Source: Desulfobacterales bacterium HSG17 (lineage in GTDB: Bacteria > Desulfobacterota > Desulfobacteria > Desulfobacterales > Desulfococcaceae). From it: a stretch of DNA of 40,378 bases. Below, in pieces: positions 1 to 9,600 of this stretch (its first letter is position 1; every line of letters starts with the position of its first letter). The DNA lies in assembly GCA_030377945.1 (NCBI GenBank), contig JAUCGD010000013.1, forward strand, positions 1-40,378. The letters run 5' to 3'. Both the position numbers and the translations under genes were made by a program. The notes below the pieces were generated by a model, which did not search any database, was not told where the DNA came from, and was given only the letters and a program-made list of their open reading frames with translations.

Positions 1-29
1 GCGTTACGGCTATCGCCTAACGCACCCTA
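1..29. repeat. Partial dispersed palindromic repeat at window edge
   Basis: The first bases form an inverted repeat, GCGTTA at 1-6 and TAACGC at 18-23, followed by ACCCTA. This resembles one arm of the small palindromic repeats with a GTAGGGTGCG-type end that are scattered between genes in many bacterial genomes, and it resembles in style the repeat at 6591-6669 of this window. The other arm would lie outside the window, so its extent is unknown. Confidence 0.4.
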
Positions 30-99
30 GGTTTCCATAATGTCTATTAAAATATATTACAATAATTCAGCTTAAGAATCCAAATGTTGGGAAATAATT

Positions 100-1014
100 G
101 TGTTTGATAGTGTGATTCAAAATTTTTTTAATGCTCTTCAATGGGGAAGTTTTTATTCACTCATTGCATTGGGCTATACCCTTGTTTACGGGGTTCTTAC
201 CCTGATTAACTTTGCCCACGGCGACATATTCATGGTTGGGGCTTATATTGCCTTTTTTGTATCCAGTTTTATCCTGGCACAAATGTCAGGGCTTCCGGGC
301 TGGGCAGTCATGACGTTGACCATTCCTCTGACCATGATTTTAACTGCCTGTGTAGGTGTAACCCTTGAGCGCGTAGCCTACCGCCCCTTGAGGCGCAAAG
401 GTGCAAACAGGCTTTATGTGGTTATCACAGCTCTTATGTGCGGCCTGATTCTTGAAAACGGAAACCTGGCTCTTTTGGGAGCAAGCAGGAAAAGTTTTCC
501 TGAACTGGTGGATAAGGTGATTTATACGGTCGGGTCAGTTAGCATGACCAATCTTAAAATAGCTGTTATCTTTTCAGCCATCCTGGTTTTTATCCTTCTC
601 CAGTTTATCGTAACAAAAACAAAAATCGGTATGGCAATGCGGGCTATTTCCTATGACAAATTTGCAGTTCCCCTTATGGGCATTCCCATTGATACTATTA
701 TTGTATTTACCTTTATACTGGGTTCTTCAATGGCAGGGCTTGCAGGGCTGCTTTACTCCCTTTCCTATCCGATTTTAGACCCTTACATGGGCGCTCTCAT
801 AGGCTGGAAAGCCTTTATTGCAGCAGTTGTGGGCGGTATTGGCGATATTCGCGGAGCCTTCTTAGGAGGATTTCTCCTGGGATTTGTTGAAATCCTTGTT
901 GTTGCTTTTTTTCCGTCCACTTTCAGGGACCTGATAGCTTTTTCAATTTTACTTATCATCCTTATATATAAACCCACCGGTTTATTCGGTGTAGCAAAAA
1001 CTACAAAGATATAA
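100..1014 (+). CDS. livH: Branched-chain amino acid ABC transporter permease LivH
   Basis: Inner membrane permease of a LIV (leucine/isoleucine/valine) ABC importer, expected to pair with LivM. The 304-residue length and hydrophobic profile with about eight membrane segments fit the family. Diagnostic stretches are GSFYSLIALGYTLVYGVL near the N-terminus, NFAHGDIFMVGAY around residue 38, and the cytoplasmic EAA-like region GWKAFIAAVVGGIGDIRGA near residue 230. The start is GTG at 100; no strong ribosome binding site precedes it. It is followed after 6 bp by livM, and livG and livF come further on, so this is one operon. The cognate binding protein gene (livJ/livK) is not in the window and may lie upstream of it. 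The substrate is inferred from family only; related LIV systems also carry urea, amides or aromatic compounds. Confidence 0.93.
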   Translation: MFDSVIQNFFNALQWGSFYSLIALGYTLVYGVLTLINFAHGDIFMVGAYIAFFVSSFILAQMSGLPGWAVMTLTIPLTMILTACVGVTLERVAYRPLRRKGANRLYVVITALMCGLILENGNLALLGASRKSFPELVDKVIYTVGSVSMTNLKIAVIFSAILVFILLQFIVTKTKIGMAMRAISYDKFAVPLMGIPIDTIIVFTFILGSSMAGLAGLLYSLSYPILDPYMGALIGWKAFIAAVVGGIGDIRGAFLGGFLLGFVEILVVAFFPSTFRDLIAFSILLIILIYKPTGLFGVAKTTKI

Positions 1015-1020
1015 ATAACT

Positions 1021-2127
1021 ATGCAAAATTTTTCCGGGCAAAGATTTTCTGTGCAAAGATTTTCCGTACCAATTATGCTGACTGTTCTTGTACTGACCCT
1101 GGCAGGTTTATCTTATTACGAATTCATGGACCTGTATATTCAGTCGGTAATTATGTTTATCGGTATTAATATTATTCTTTCCTCAAGCTTGAATATTGTT
1201 AACGGCTATATGGGAGAATTTGCCTGCGGTCATGCAGCATTCATGGCCATAGGTGCTTATGTTTCATCTACTTTAAATGTATTCCTTTTTACAAAAGACA
1301 AGGTTTTTGGCCTGCCTTTACTTTCTCCTGAACTGGCGCTTTACTTTTTTCCCCTGGTGCTTCTTGCGGGCGCTTTGGCAGCAGCCTTTGTTGGAGGTCT
1401 TGTAGCTATTCCATCCTTTAAAACAAGGGGGGATTACCTTGCAATTATTACCATTGCAGCAAATTTCATTGTGACCAGCACTATTATCAATATGAATTCC
1501 ATTGGCGGAGCCAGGGGGTTTATGGGCATGAAAAAGATCATGTATGCAATGGAAGATGTGATAGAACTGCCCTGGATGCTTATCTGGGTTATTCTGTCCA
1601 CCATTTTCACAATATGTCTTATCAGGCGTTATGTTTCCTCCACATTTGGCAAAGGAATAATTGCAATCCATCAGGATGAAGTGGCTGCTGAAATCATGAG
1701 CGTTAACACCAATAATATGAAACTGGTGGCATTTATGATCTCATCAGGTCTGGCCGGTCTGGCCGGAGGACTTTTTGCCCATATCCTGGGCTATATCAAT
1801 CCCGGATCTTTTGGTATCCTCAAATCAACAGAATGCCTGGTCATGGTTTACCTGGGGGGCATGGGCTCATTGAGCGGGTCTGTTATTTCGGCCATTCTTT
1901 TTACTCTTCTTCTTGAAGGATTGCGTTTTGTGATTCCCTGGATAAATTCAGGTCTTCATTATATCCATCTTCTGCCTGACACCTATGAAATCAGTCAGGT
2001 CTGGAAATGGGTAATGATTCCCCTTATCCTGGTTTTCCTGATGCAGTTTCGACCTGAAGGCATTATGGGTAATAAAGAATTGTCAGATATATTTCCAAAA
2101 TTGAAGAAATGGTATAAATTTAAATAA
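1021..2127 (+). CDS. livM: Branched-chain amino acid ABC transporter permease LivM
   Basis: Second permease of the LIV importer, 368 residues, with about ten hydrophobic segments. Family signatures include NIVNGYMGEFACGHAAFMAIGAY (about residues 58-80; typical LivM text is LxxGxxGxxSLGHAAFxGIGAY), the RGDYLAIITIA stretch near residue 138 and GGMGSLSGSVISA near 282, the EAA-like loop that contacts the ATPases. The start at 1021 lies 6 bp after livH. The first 18 residues contain a short internal duplication (QRFSV twice) that is not typical of the family, so an internal start at the ATG at 1075 is possible. The C-terminus RPEGIMG matches the usual LivM end. Confidence 0.93.
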   Translation: MQNFSGQRFSVQRFSVPIMLTVLVLTLAGLSYYEFMDLYIQSVIMFIGINIILSSSLNIVNGYMGEFACGHAAFMAIGAYVSSTLNVFLFTKDKVFGLPLLSPELALYFFPLVLLAGALAAAFVGGLVAIPSFKTRGDYLAIITIAANFIVTSTIINMNSIGGARGFMGMKKIMYAMEDVIELPWMLIWVILSTIFTICLIRRYVSSTFGKGIIAIHQDEVAAEIMSVNTNNMKLVAFMISSGLAGLAGGLFAHILGYINPGSFGILKSTECLVMVYLGGMGSLSGSVISAILFTLLLEGLRFVIPWINSGLHYIHLLPDTYEISQVWKWVMIPLILVFLMQFRPEGIMGNKELSDIFPKLKKWYKFK

Positions 2128-2149
2128 CAACTACAAAAAGAGTAAAAAA

Positions 2150-2572
2150 ATGAGTCCCAGTTACAACCATGCAGCAATAACCATGATAATTGGTACGGAA
2201 ATTAATAAAACTCGTAAATTTCGTGCTTTTTCCGAACTGACACTTCTCATTGACGGAAAAGAACATATACCGGATATTTCAGTTTATAAATGGCGTAAAA
2301 TTGATATAACCAGGGATATAAAAAAAATGGAAGAACTGCCTTTAATGGCAATTGAAATTCTTTCACCAACCCAGGCTGTTGAGGATTTAATTGGAAAATC
2401 AGAAATATATCTTAATGCCGGTATAAAATCCGTATGGATTGTACAGCCATTTTCTCATACAATTTCAATATGCACCAAAGACGGTATAAAACTTTTTCAT
2501 CATGATGAAATTGTTGATAAAACAGGTGTTAAAGCTAATTTGGCAATAATCTTTGACGATGAGGAGCTTTAA
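2150..2572 (+). CDS. Uma2-family (DUF820) PD-(D/E)XK nuclease-fold protein
   Basis: A 140-residue protein of the Uma2/DUF820 family, restriction-endonuclease-like fold. The family pattern is visible: HIPDISVY near residue 42 with the catalytic-type aspartate, then AIEILSPTQ near 66 with the glutamate, then GKSEIYLNAGIKSVWIVQP, where the lysine and the YxxAGIxxVWIV text are characteristic. It begins directly at MSPSYNH, lacking the 40 or so N-terminal residues of longer members, but short versions exist. The gene sits in the same direction between livM (22 bp gap) and livG (23 bp gap), so it is probably co-transcribed with the transporter. Uma2 genes are often found as stray passengers and nothing suggests a transport role. 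Its biochemical function is not established. Confidence 0.8.
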   Translation: MSPSYNHAAITMIIGTEINKTRKFRAFSELTLLIDGKEHIPDISVYKWRKIDITRDIKKMEELPLMAIEILSPTQAVEDLIGKSEIYLNAGIKSVWIVQPFSHTISICTKDGIKLFHHDEIVDKTGVKANLAIIFDDEEL

Positions 2573-2595
2573 CAAATCATGGAACTTATAATCAT

Positions 2596-3363
2596 ATGTC
2601 TTTATTAGAAATAAAAGCCTTAACCCAGAATTTTGGAGGGCTGCGTGCTGTATCCGATTTTTCAGTTAATTTTGAAGGCCGGGAACTCATGGCTTTAATC
2701 GGCCCCAACGGTGCAGGTAAAACCACGGTTTTTAACATTACCAGCGGTTTTTACAAACCCTCACAAGGCGATATTGTATTTAAGGGAAAAAGTACAGCAG
2801 GTATGAAACCCCATCAGGTAACAGGCATGGGCATTGCCAGAACATTCCAGAACATCAGGCTCTGGAATGACATGTCGGTTCTTGATAATATCCGCATATC
2901 CCAGCACTATAACCTGGGTTACTCAATCTGGGACAGCCTGTTCAGGACCAAAACCTATGTTAAAGGCGAAGAGCAGATCAAAAAAACCGCATTAAATATC
3001 CTGGAAGCCCTGGATTTAATGCCTTATATAGATGAACTGCCCAAAAACCTGCCCTACGGCATTCAAAGAAAAGTAGAAATTGCCCGTGCCCTTTCCGTTA
3101 AACCCGACCTTTTACTCTTAGATGAACCGGCAGCAGGGCTTAATTCTTCTGATGTTCAGGAACTGATCCAGCTTATAAAATGGATTCACAAAGAATTTGA
3201 TATAACAATATGGATGATTGAACACCAGATGGCAGTGGTCATGAGCCTTTGCACTAAAATAAAGGTTATTGATTTTGGCGTAACCATTGCAGAAGGAACA
3301 CCTGAAGAAATCCAAAACAATCCTGATGTTATTAAAGCATATCTTGGGGATGAAAATATCTGA
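2596..3363 (+). CDS. livG: Branched-chain amino acid ABC transporter ATPase LivG
   Basis: Cytoplasmic ATP-binding subunit of the LIV importer, 255 residues, typical length. Walker A is GPNGAGKTT at about residues 36-44. The LivG-specific stretch GIARTFQNIRLWNDMSVLDNI with its Q-loop follows at about 79-99. The signature region is degenerate, LPYGIQRKVEIARAL near 153-167 (LivG proteins commonly have LSYGxQRRLEIARAL). Walker B is LLLLDEPAAGLN, and the switch histidine is in IEHQM. The C-terminus GTPEEIQNNPDVIKAYLG is typical. The stop codon overlaps the livF start by one base (TGATG). Confidence 0.95.
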   Translation: MSLLEIKALTQNFGGLRAVSDFSVNFEGRELMALIGPNGAGKTTVFNITSGFYKPSQGDIVFKGKSTAGMKPHQVTGMGIARTFQNIRLWNDMSVLDNIRISQHYNLGYSIWDSLFRTKTYVKGEEQIKKTALNILEALDLMPYIDELPKNLPYGIQRKVEIARALSVKPDLLLLDEPAAGLNSSDVQELIQLIKWIHKEFDITIWMIEHQMAVVMSLCTKIKVIDFGVTIAEGTPEEIQNNPDVIKAYLGDENI

Positions 3364-4085
3364 TGCTTCTTGAAATTAAAGACCTTTATGTTAAATACGG
3401 CAATATCGAAGCCCTTCACGGCATATCTTTTCATGTAAACAAAGGTGAGATTGTCACACTCATAGGCTCCAACGGAGCAGGAAAAACAACAACCCTGCAT
3501 ACCATAACAAGAGTACCGCCGCCAGAAGGCCCAAAAGTATCCAAGGGAGATATTTTATACAAAGGCGAGAGCCTTCTGAATGTGGAAGCGCATATGATAG
3601 TGCAGAACTATAAACTCGCACTTGCTCCTGAAGGCCGTCATATATTTGGAAACCTCACAGTTGAGGAAAATCTCAAGCTTGCCACCTTTGCAAGAAAAGA
3701 CCATGAAAAGGTTAAAGAAGATTATAACAGGGTTTACGAGCTGTTTCCGCGCATGGCAGAACGACGAAATCAGCGAAGCGAATCCTTAAGCGGCGGCGAA
3801 CAGCAGATGCTGGCAGTAGGCAGGGCACTCATGACCGGGTGTAATTTCATCCTTTTAGACGAGCCTTCAATGGGCCTGGCCCCTTTGCTCATGTATGATA
3901 TGTTCAGAACTTTGAAAAAATTAAATGAGCTTGGTATGACCATATTGCTTATTGAGCAGAATGCAAGGCTTGCGCTGAAATTTGCCCACAGGGCATATGT
4001 GCTGGATACTGGTGAGATTGTTATGCAGGGACCTGCTCAGGAGCTTGCTGAGAATCCTGAGATCCAGAAGGCTTATTTGGGGTGA
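3363..4085 (+). CDS. livF: Branched-chain amino acid ABC transporter ATPase LivF
   Basis: Second ATPase of the LIV importer, 240 residues. Walker A GSNGAGKTT is at about 34-42, the family stretch LAPEGRHIFGNLTVEENL near 89-106, the ABC signature LSGGEQQMLAVGRAL near 141-155, Walker B FILLDEPSMGLAP and the switch region LLIEQNA. LivF ends typically with EIQKAYLG, as here. It overlaps livG by one base, implying translational coupling. It is the last gene of the operon and converges with the toxin-antitoxin pair, which ends only 15 bp away. I see no clear rho-independent terminator in that gap. Confidence 0.95.
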   Translation: MLLEIKDLYVKYGNIEALHGISFHVNKGEIVTLIGSNGAGKTTTLHTITRVPPPEGPKVSKGDILYKGESLLNVEAHMIVQNYKLALAPEGRHIFGNLTVEENLKLATFARKDHEKVKEDYNRVYELFPRMAERRNQRSESLSGGEQQMLAVGRALMTGCNFILLDEPSMGLAPLLMYDMFRTLKKLNELGMTILLIEQNARLALKFAHRAYVLDTGEIVMQGPAQELAENPEIQKAYLG

Positions 4086-4100
4086 TTGTAGTTCAGATAT

Positions 4101-4526
4101 TCATCTTTTAATATAGGGTTCCAGAAGATTTTTAAGGTATTGTCTGTCTTTTGTCCTATAAATATAATAGTCCGAATCTATTGTAACAATGGTTCTGATG
4201 CCGGTATATTCCGAAGCAACCATCAGAGACCCGTCCGCAAGATCCATTGGTACATCAGCATATTTCTCAGAAAGCTCTATAAGCCATTCCAAATGTTCCG
4301 GTTCAAGACTAAAAATGATAACTGCGCCCCGGTGAATCCATTTCAGAAAATCAATCTGAACGCCTACACTGAAATCAAGCATGTGACTGACTTCTGTAAT
4401 GACCGGCCATGTAGTGACAAGATGCCCTCTATATTCCGAGAGAAATTGCCGTACAGCTTTGTGGAATTTGTCATCATTATCAAACAGCGCAATCAAAGGT
4501 CCGGCATCAATGAGTGTGTTTTTCAT
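4101..4526 (-). CDS. PIN-domain ribonuclease toxin (VapC-like)
   Basis: A 141-residue PIN-domain protein, probably the toxin of a type II toxin-antitoxin pair. The acidic residues that bind the catalytic metal are in place: D7 in LIDAGPLIALFD, E45 in PVITEVSHML, D95 and D98 in MDLADGSLMVA, and D117 in TIDSDY. The gene is transcribed leftward after a 20-bp overlap with the upstream ribbon-helix-helix gene, the usual antitoxin-then-toxin order. VapC-type PIN toxins cleave tRNA or rRNA in other species; the target here is unknown. It converges with livF. Confidence 0.85.
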   Translation of the reverse strand: MKNTLIDAGPLIALFDNDDKFHKAVRQFLSEYRGHLVTTWPVITEVSHMLDFSVGVQIDFLKWIHRGAVIIFSLEPEHLEWLIELSEKYADVPMDLADGSLMVASEYTGIRTIVTIDSDYYIYRTKDRQYLKNLLEPYIKR

Positions 4527-4755
4527 GAATTTTTCCCTTTAACTGACTTTTATAGCTGATTGAAAGATTATCGCTGCCACTGCCATATTTACCGAAAAGC
4601 TCTTTACCAAGTTCATACGGAGTTGTTTGTTGATAATATTTATCAACAAACTGACGTAGTATTTTTTTAATTATTTCATCTTTTGGTGTATTTTCGCTAT
4701 TGGCAATTTGTTCCAACTTTTTTTCGTAATCCGGTGAAAGTTGTATGGATAGCAT
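4507..4755 (-). CDS. Ribbon-helix-helix antitoxin partner of the PIN toxin
   Basis: An 82-residue protein. The N-terminal 45 residues (LSIQLSPDYEKKLEQIA followed by a helix with DEIIKKILRQFVDKYY) look like a ribbon-helix-helix DNA-binding domain. The C-terminal part, YELGKELFGKYGSGSDNLS followed by a basic tail, is the segment that antitoxins of this type use to wrap the PIN toxin. Start ATG at 4755 is supported by AGGAG upstream on the minus strand. By family precedent it should neutralise the PIN protein and autoregulate the pair through its N-terminal domain. The 266 bp between this gene and 5022 contain no open frame that I recognise. Confidence 0.8.
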   Translation of the reverse strand: MLSIQLSPDYEKKLEQIANSENTPKDEIIKKILRQFVDKYYQQTTPYELGKELFGKYGSGSDNLSISYKSQLKGKIHEKHTH

Positions 4756-5021
4756 AGGTTTTTCTCCTTTTTTTGGACAATATCAGAATGTAGGAATAAT
4801 ATCTTTTTGAAAATTTCAATTTTTCTACCAACTTGTTAGTGTCCAGGCATAATGCTTATCAGCGAATTCCCTGCATTTCCCTGATAATTCCCGATATTGA
4901 CAATACTCACATTGACCGGCGTATTTCCCAGAGAAGCGTTTTCATGTACTGAAAAGTTGATCTGCGCCACTTGCTAAGGTAATGGCATGGTTAAAAATAT
5001 CCAGTATCCTCTTTTTTTTGT

Positions 5022-6434
5022 CTATTTTCCCCACCCTCCCCCAAGAGCCTTAATCAATTTAACAGTCGTCTCAAGCTGCCTGCCTGAAATCTGTACAGAT
5101 GCTCTTTCAGTCTGCAAGGATGTGCGCTGTGCGTCAACTACTTCCAGATAACTGATAAGACCGGCTTTGTACTGGCTTTCGGAAATTTTGAGAGCATTTT
5201 TAGCTGATTCAAGAGCCTGGTTCTGTGCCCCTGCCTGCTCCTTAAGATGGTGCAGACCTGAAAGCCCGTCTTCTGCTTCTTTAAATGCAACAAGTACAGT
5301 CTGTTTGTAGTTTGCTACGGTTTCGTCATATGCTGCTTTAGCTTTTTCCAGGTTTGCCCGGTTGCTGCCTCCTGAGAATATGGGCAGGGAAATATTGGGG
5401 CCGAGGGACCATACCCTTGAATCCCAGTCCAAAAGGGAGCTTGTTTCACTGCTTTGATAGCCTGCACTGCCGTTTATCCTGATAGTGGGAAAAAAAGCTG
5501 CTTTTGCCACACCGATTCGTGCATTTGCTGCTGCCACACTTCGCTCTGCACGGGCAACGTCAGGCCGTCTTTCAAGAAGTTGGGACGGCAGGGTTGGTGC
5601 GATTTTCGGAACTCCTATGTTCTGGAGGGCAGGGCTAAGGGAAAATTCAGATGCAAGTTTTCCAAGAAGTACGGCCAGGGCATTTTCAAGTTCCCCCCGG
5701 CTTTTTCTCAATGCTGAAATTTCAGCTTTTGTGCTTGCCAGTTCAGTTTTTGCTCTTTCAAGGTCAAGTTTGCTTATGTAACCGTTTTTAAACCTGCTTT
5801 CAACAAGTCTCAAGGATTCTTTGCGAAGCTCTGTTGTACGTTCAACAATATTTATTTCTTTATCCAGGGCACGCAGTTGGAAGTAATTTCGAGCAACATC
5901 TGCCTGAAGCGAGAGCCGCACATTTTCATAATCAGACTGGGATGCTGTTGCATCTGCCTGGGATGCCTGGTTTGAACGCCTTACCCGTCCCCAGAGGTCA
6001 AGTTCATAGCTCAGGTCAAATGGCAGGCTGAAGGTATTTGAGGTGTTTGACATTCCTTCACCCAGGTTGGTGCGTGCGCGTCTGGCTGACGGGTTCGCAT
6101 TTATGTCAGGGTATTTATCGCTTTCAGAAATTCCAGCAACAGCACGGGCCTGAATAACACGGGCAGCCGCAGCCTGGAGATTCTGGTTTGCTTCACCTGC
6201 CTGATTTTCAAGATCATTTAACACAGGATCATTAAAAATTGTCCACCACTGGCCTTTGGGAAGATGGTCCCCTGGTTCGGCAATTTTCCAGTCTTTATTT
6301 CCTTTAAATTCAGATGGCAGTGGTATTTCAGGTTTTTTATAATCCGGTCCCACTGTACATCCTGCCAGGAACAAATATATAAAGAACAGGCACACAAATA
6401 ATATTTTAATTGAAATTTTTTTCATAGGTCTCAT
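5022..6434 (-). CDS. RND efflux outer membrane lipoprotein (NodT/OprM family)
   Basis: Outer membrane channel of a tripartite efflux pump, 470 residues, the usual length. A lipoprotein signal is clear: basic MKK, hydrophobic stretch, then LFLAGC followed by TVGPDYKKPEIPLPSEFKG, the classic OprM/NodT mature start. Two outer membrane efflux repeats follow; recognisable pieces are WWTIFNDPVLNDLE near residue 62, YELDLWGRVRRS near 145, LLERRPDVARAERSVAAANARIGVAKAAFFPTI near 283-315 and the C-terminal YLEVVDAQRTSLQTE. Start ATG at 6434 has GGAG 11 bases upstream; ATG at 6425 is the alternative. It is the third gene of the leftward adaptor-pump-channel series, separated from the pump gene by 259 bp holding a palindromic repeat. 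Confidence 0.93.
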   Translation of the reverse strand: MRPMKKISIKILFVCLFFIYLFLAGCTVGPDYKKPEIPLPSEFKGNKDWKIAEPGDHLPKGQWWTIFNDPVLNDLENQAGEANQNLQAAAARVIQARAVAGISESDKYPDINANPSARRARTNLGEGMSNTSNTFSLPFDLSYELDLWGRVRRSNQASQADATASQSDYENVRLSLQADVARNYFQLRALDKEINIVERTTELRKESLRLVESRFKNGYISKLDLERAKTELASTKAEISALRKSRGELENALAVLLGKLASEFSLSPALQNIGVPKIAPTLPSQLLERRPDVARAERSVAAANARIGVAKAAFFPTIRINGSAGYQSSETSSLLDWDSRVWSLGPNISLPIFSGGSNRANLEKAKAAYDETVANYKQTVLVAFKEAEDGLSGLHHLKEQAGAQNQALESAKNALKISESQYKAGLISYLEVVDAQRTSLQTERASVQISGRQLETTVKLIKALGGGWGK

Positions 6435-6590
6435 TTAAAATGTTTCTCCTATAATTTTGAAATTAGGATTTCATCTGTTCAAATTTGCAATATTTTTCAA
6501 ATAATTGAATCAAGTTTTCAGATGTAAGTTTTCCTGTATCATAATCTGAAATTTCCTGGAAGATAAATTTTTGTATATATTGTTCAAATT

Positions 6591-6669
6591 TTTGTAGGGT
6601 GGGCAGAAGCGGAAGCGCTGCCCACCGCCTATTATTGATGGGCACAAAAAACCGTGCCCACCCTACAAA
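6591..6669. repeat. Palindromic intergenic repeat (REP/MITE-like)
   Basis: A 79-bp element with perfect 15-bp inverted ends, TTTGTAGGGTGGGCA at 6591-6605 and TGCCCACCCTACAAA at 6655-6669, and internal copies of GGGCA/TGCCC that make nested hairpins. Elements with the end GTAGGGTGGGCA are widely dispersed in bacterial genomes. It lies between the pump and outer membrane channel genes. In the RNA it would fold into a hairpin that could reduce expression of the downstream channel gene or stabilise the upstream message; either effect is inference. Confidence 0.8.
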
Positions 6670-6693
6670 TTGTATAATTTTTTGAACAGGTGC

Positions 6694-9600
6694 TTAATAA
6701 GCACCGAATGTAACAGTTGCTCCTGCGGGTTCGGGCATATGTTCCGGTTCTGTTTCCGTTTTCCTGCGCTTTCTTGCAATAATCATATATGCAGCAGGAA
6801 CTACAAACAATGTCATAAAAGTACCAAAACCCATTCCTCCTACAATAACCCAGCCTATCTGCTGGCGGCTTTCAGCTCCTGCGCCAGTTGCCAAAGCCAG
6901 GGGAATAGAACCCAGGATCATGGTTCCTGCTGTCATGAGAACAGGACGCAGACGCATAACCGAGGCTTCTAAAATAGCTTCGGCCTTTTCCCTGCCCTGG
7001 TCCCTGAGTTGATTTGCAAATTCAACAATAAGAATCCCGTTTTTGGTTACAAGTCCAATAAGAGTTATCAAACCCATCTGGCTGTATATGTTGAGACTGT
7101 TGCCAGTCAGATAAAGGGCAAGCATTCCTCCAAGGGTGGAAAGAGGTACTGTGAGCATGATTATAAATGGATCAATAAAACTTTCAAACTGGGCTGACAG
7201 CATAAGGTAGATAAAAGCCAAAGCCAGGAAAAAGGTAATCAGCAGACTGCTTCCTGATTCCCTGTACTCACGGGACTGTCCCCCATAATCAACGCGGGCA
7301 TGTTCAGGCAGAATCTCTGCTGCTGTTTTTTCAAGGAAAGCAAGGGCCTGTCCCTGAGAATATCCTGGTGCGAGATTTGTACTGATAGTAACAGAACGCA
7401 TTTTGCTGAAATGGTTTAATGACTGTGCTGTAACATTTTCCTCAATAGTAACAAGGTTTGAAAGTTCCACCATTTCTCCGTCAGGAGAGCGCACAAATAT
7501 ATTATGAAGATCATCAGGTGATGTTCTCATTTTATCTTCGGTTTTAACTATAACATCATATTGTTCCCCATTCATTTTAAAACGGGTTACATCCCTGCCG
7601 CTCATCAAGGTATTAACAGTATTTCCAATTGTCTGCACTGAAATACCCATATCTGCGGCTTTGTCCCTGTTTATGCTGAGACGGATTTCCGGGCTGTTCA
7701 GTTTCAAATCTGTGCGCGGTGCTGCTATTCCGGGATTTTTCATGATTTCTGCCATTATTCTATCTGTAATACTGCTTAATTCCTCCCATGTTCCTGATGA
7801 TTTTATTATAAACTCAATTGGCTGGCTGATAAAATCCTGACCAAGAGACGGGGGATTAATGGGAAAAGCCAGAACACCTGGAACACTGAATATGGGATAA
7901 GATATTGATTTGACAATATCCTGCTGGGAACGTTCTCTTTCTTCCCAGGGTTTGAGCATGAGTACTGAAATTGATTCTGTTACAACCTCCATACCTGTAA
8001 TATTTAAGGAAAAGGCTTTTTCAGGTACTTTATTTATAACATTTTCAACCTGTTTACTGTAATGATCCGTATAATCAATGTTTGCTCCGTCAGGTGCAAT
8101 GGCAATGGCAAAGAAAACCCCCCGGTCTTCCACAGGAGAGAGTTCCGAAGGCAGGTGGGTAAAAAGCCAGAATGTGCCAAAACCGGCAAGAACAGCCAGG
8201 CCTGCAACTATAATGCGAAGTTTCATGGAAAATGCCAGGGTTGTTTTATAAAGAGATTCCATGCCTGTGAATATTTTTTCCAGGAATCTGCTCAAAAAGT
8301 TTGGATTGGATTCTTTTTTAAGTAAAAGGGAACACATCATTGGCGAAAGTGTAAGAGCAACAAAACCTGAAACAACAACAGCCGCAGCAAGGGCCAGGGC
8401 AAATTCCGTAAACAGTTTTCCTGTGCGTCCGGTCATAAATGCAACCGGAGCATAAACAGCCACCAGAGTCAAAGTCATGGAAATAATTGCAAACCCGATT
8501 TCCCTGCTCCCTTTTATCGCAGCTTTAAACGGTGTCATGCCTTGTTCAACATGCCGGTAAATATTTTCAAGCATTACAATGGCATCATCCACAACCAGCC
8601 CGACTGCAAGAATTAAAGCAAGCAAAGTCAGGGTGTTAATACTGAAACCAAGAACCCACATAATGGCAAATGCCCCGATCAAAGATACCGGGATGGTAAC
8701 AAGGGGAATAATGGTTGAACGGACACTTCTTAAAAATACAAAAATAACCAGGATAACCAGGATAACAGCTTCAAAAATAGTCTGAAATACATTATCAATG
8801 GAATTTTCAATAAAAATAGAAGAATCATAATCAATATTCATGCTCATACCCAAAGGCAGGTCTTTTTTAACTTCTGGTATAATCTTGTTTAAAGCTTTTG
8901 AAATCTCAAGTGGATTTGCTGTGGACTGCTTGACAATACCGATTGCCACAGCATTTTTCCCGTTGCTTCTCAGCCTTGACCTGTCGCTTTCAGGGCCTAT
9001 CTCAACCCGTGCTACGTCCTGTAATTTAACAAGATACCCGTCTTCATTTCGCAGTATCAGGTTTTTAAATTCTTCCACAGTGTTCATGCCTGTATCAGAA
9101 AGAATGGTAAACTCCCTGGCTGCGCTTTCAATACGTCCGCCTGGAATTTCTATATTCTGCTGGGATAATGCGGTTTCCACATCCTGAACTGTTACTTTAA
9201 GAGCTGCAAGTTTCAAGGGATCAAGCCAGATTCTCATGGCATATGCTCTGCCCCCTAAAATTTGGGCTTCAGATACACCGGAAATGATTTCAAACCTGTC
9301 TTTTATTACCCTGTCCAGGTAATCGGTAATTTCTTCTGAAGTATGTTCATTGCTGTAAAAAGAAATGTAAATAATAGGAGAAGCATTGGCTTCCACTTTT
9401 GCAATAACAGGCTCTTCAATATCTTCAGGCAACTCTCCTCTTACACGTCCAACCCTGTCTCTCACATCTGCGGCAGCATTATCTGCATCCCGTTCCATTT
9501 CAAACTTGACTGTGACCTGACTCTGCTCCTGGCGGCTTTTTGATGATAAAATTTTAATTCCTTCAAGCCCGGAAATACCGTCTTCAATAATTTTACTTAC

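Noticed and set aside
4756..5021. Search for a gene or regulatory RNA between the antitoxin and efflux channel genes
   Set aside because: No frame of useful size, no strong hairpin and no repeat seen; probably antitoxin promoter plus 3' region of the channel gene.
6463..6645. 60-codon minus-strand frame starting MPINNRRWA
   Set aside because: Its first half is encoded by the palindromic repeat at 6591-6669, a known source of spurious NNRRWA-type peptides. The rest has no recognisable domain and no supported ribosome site.
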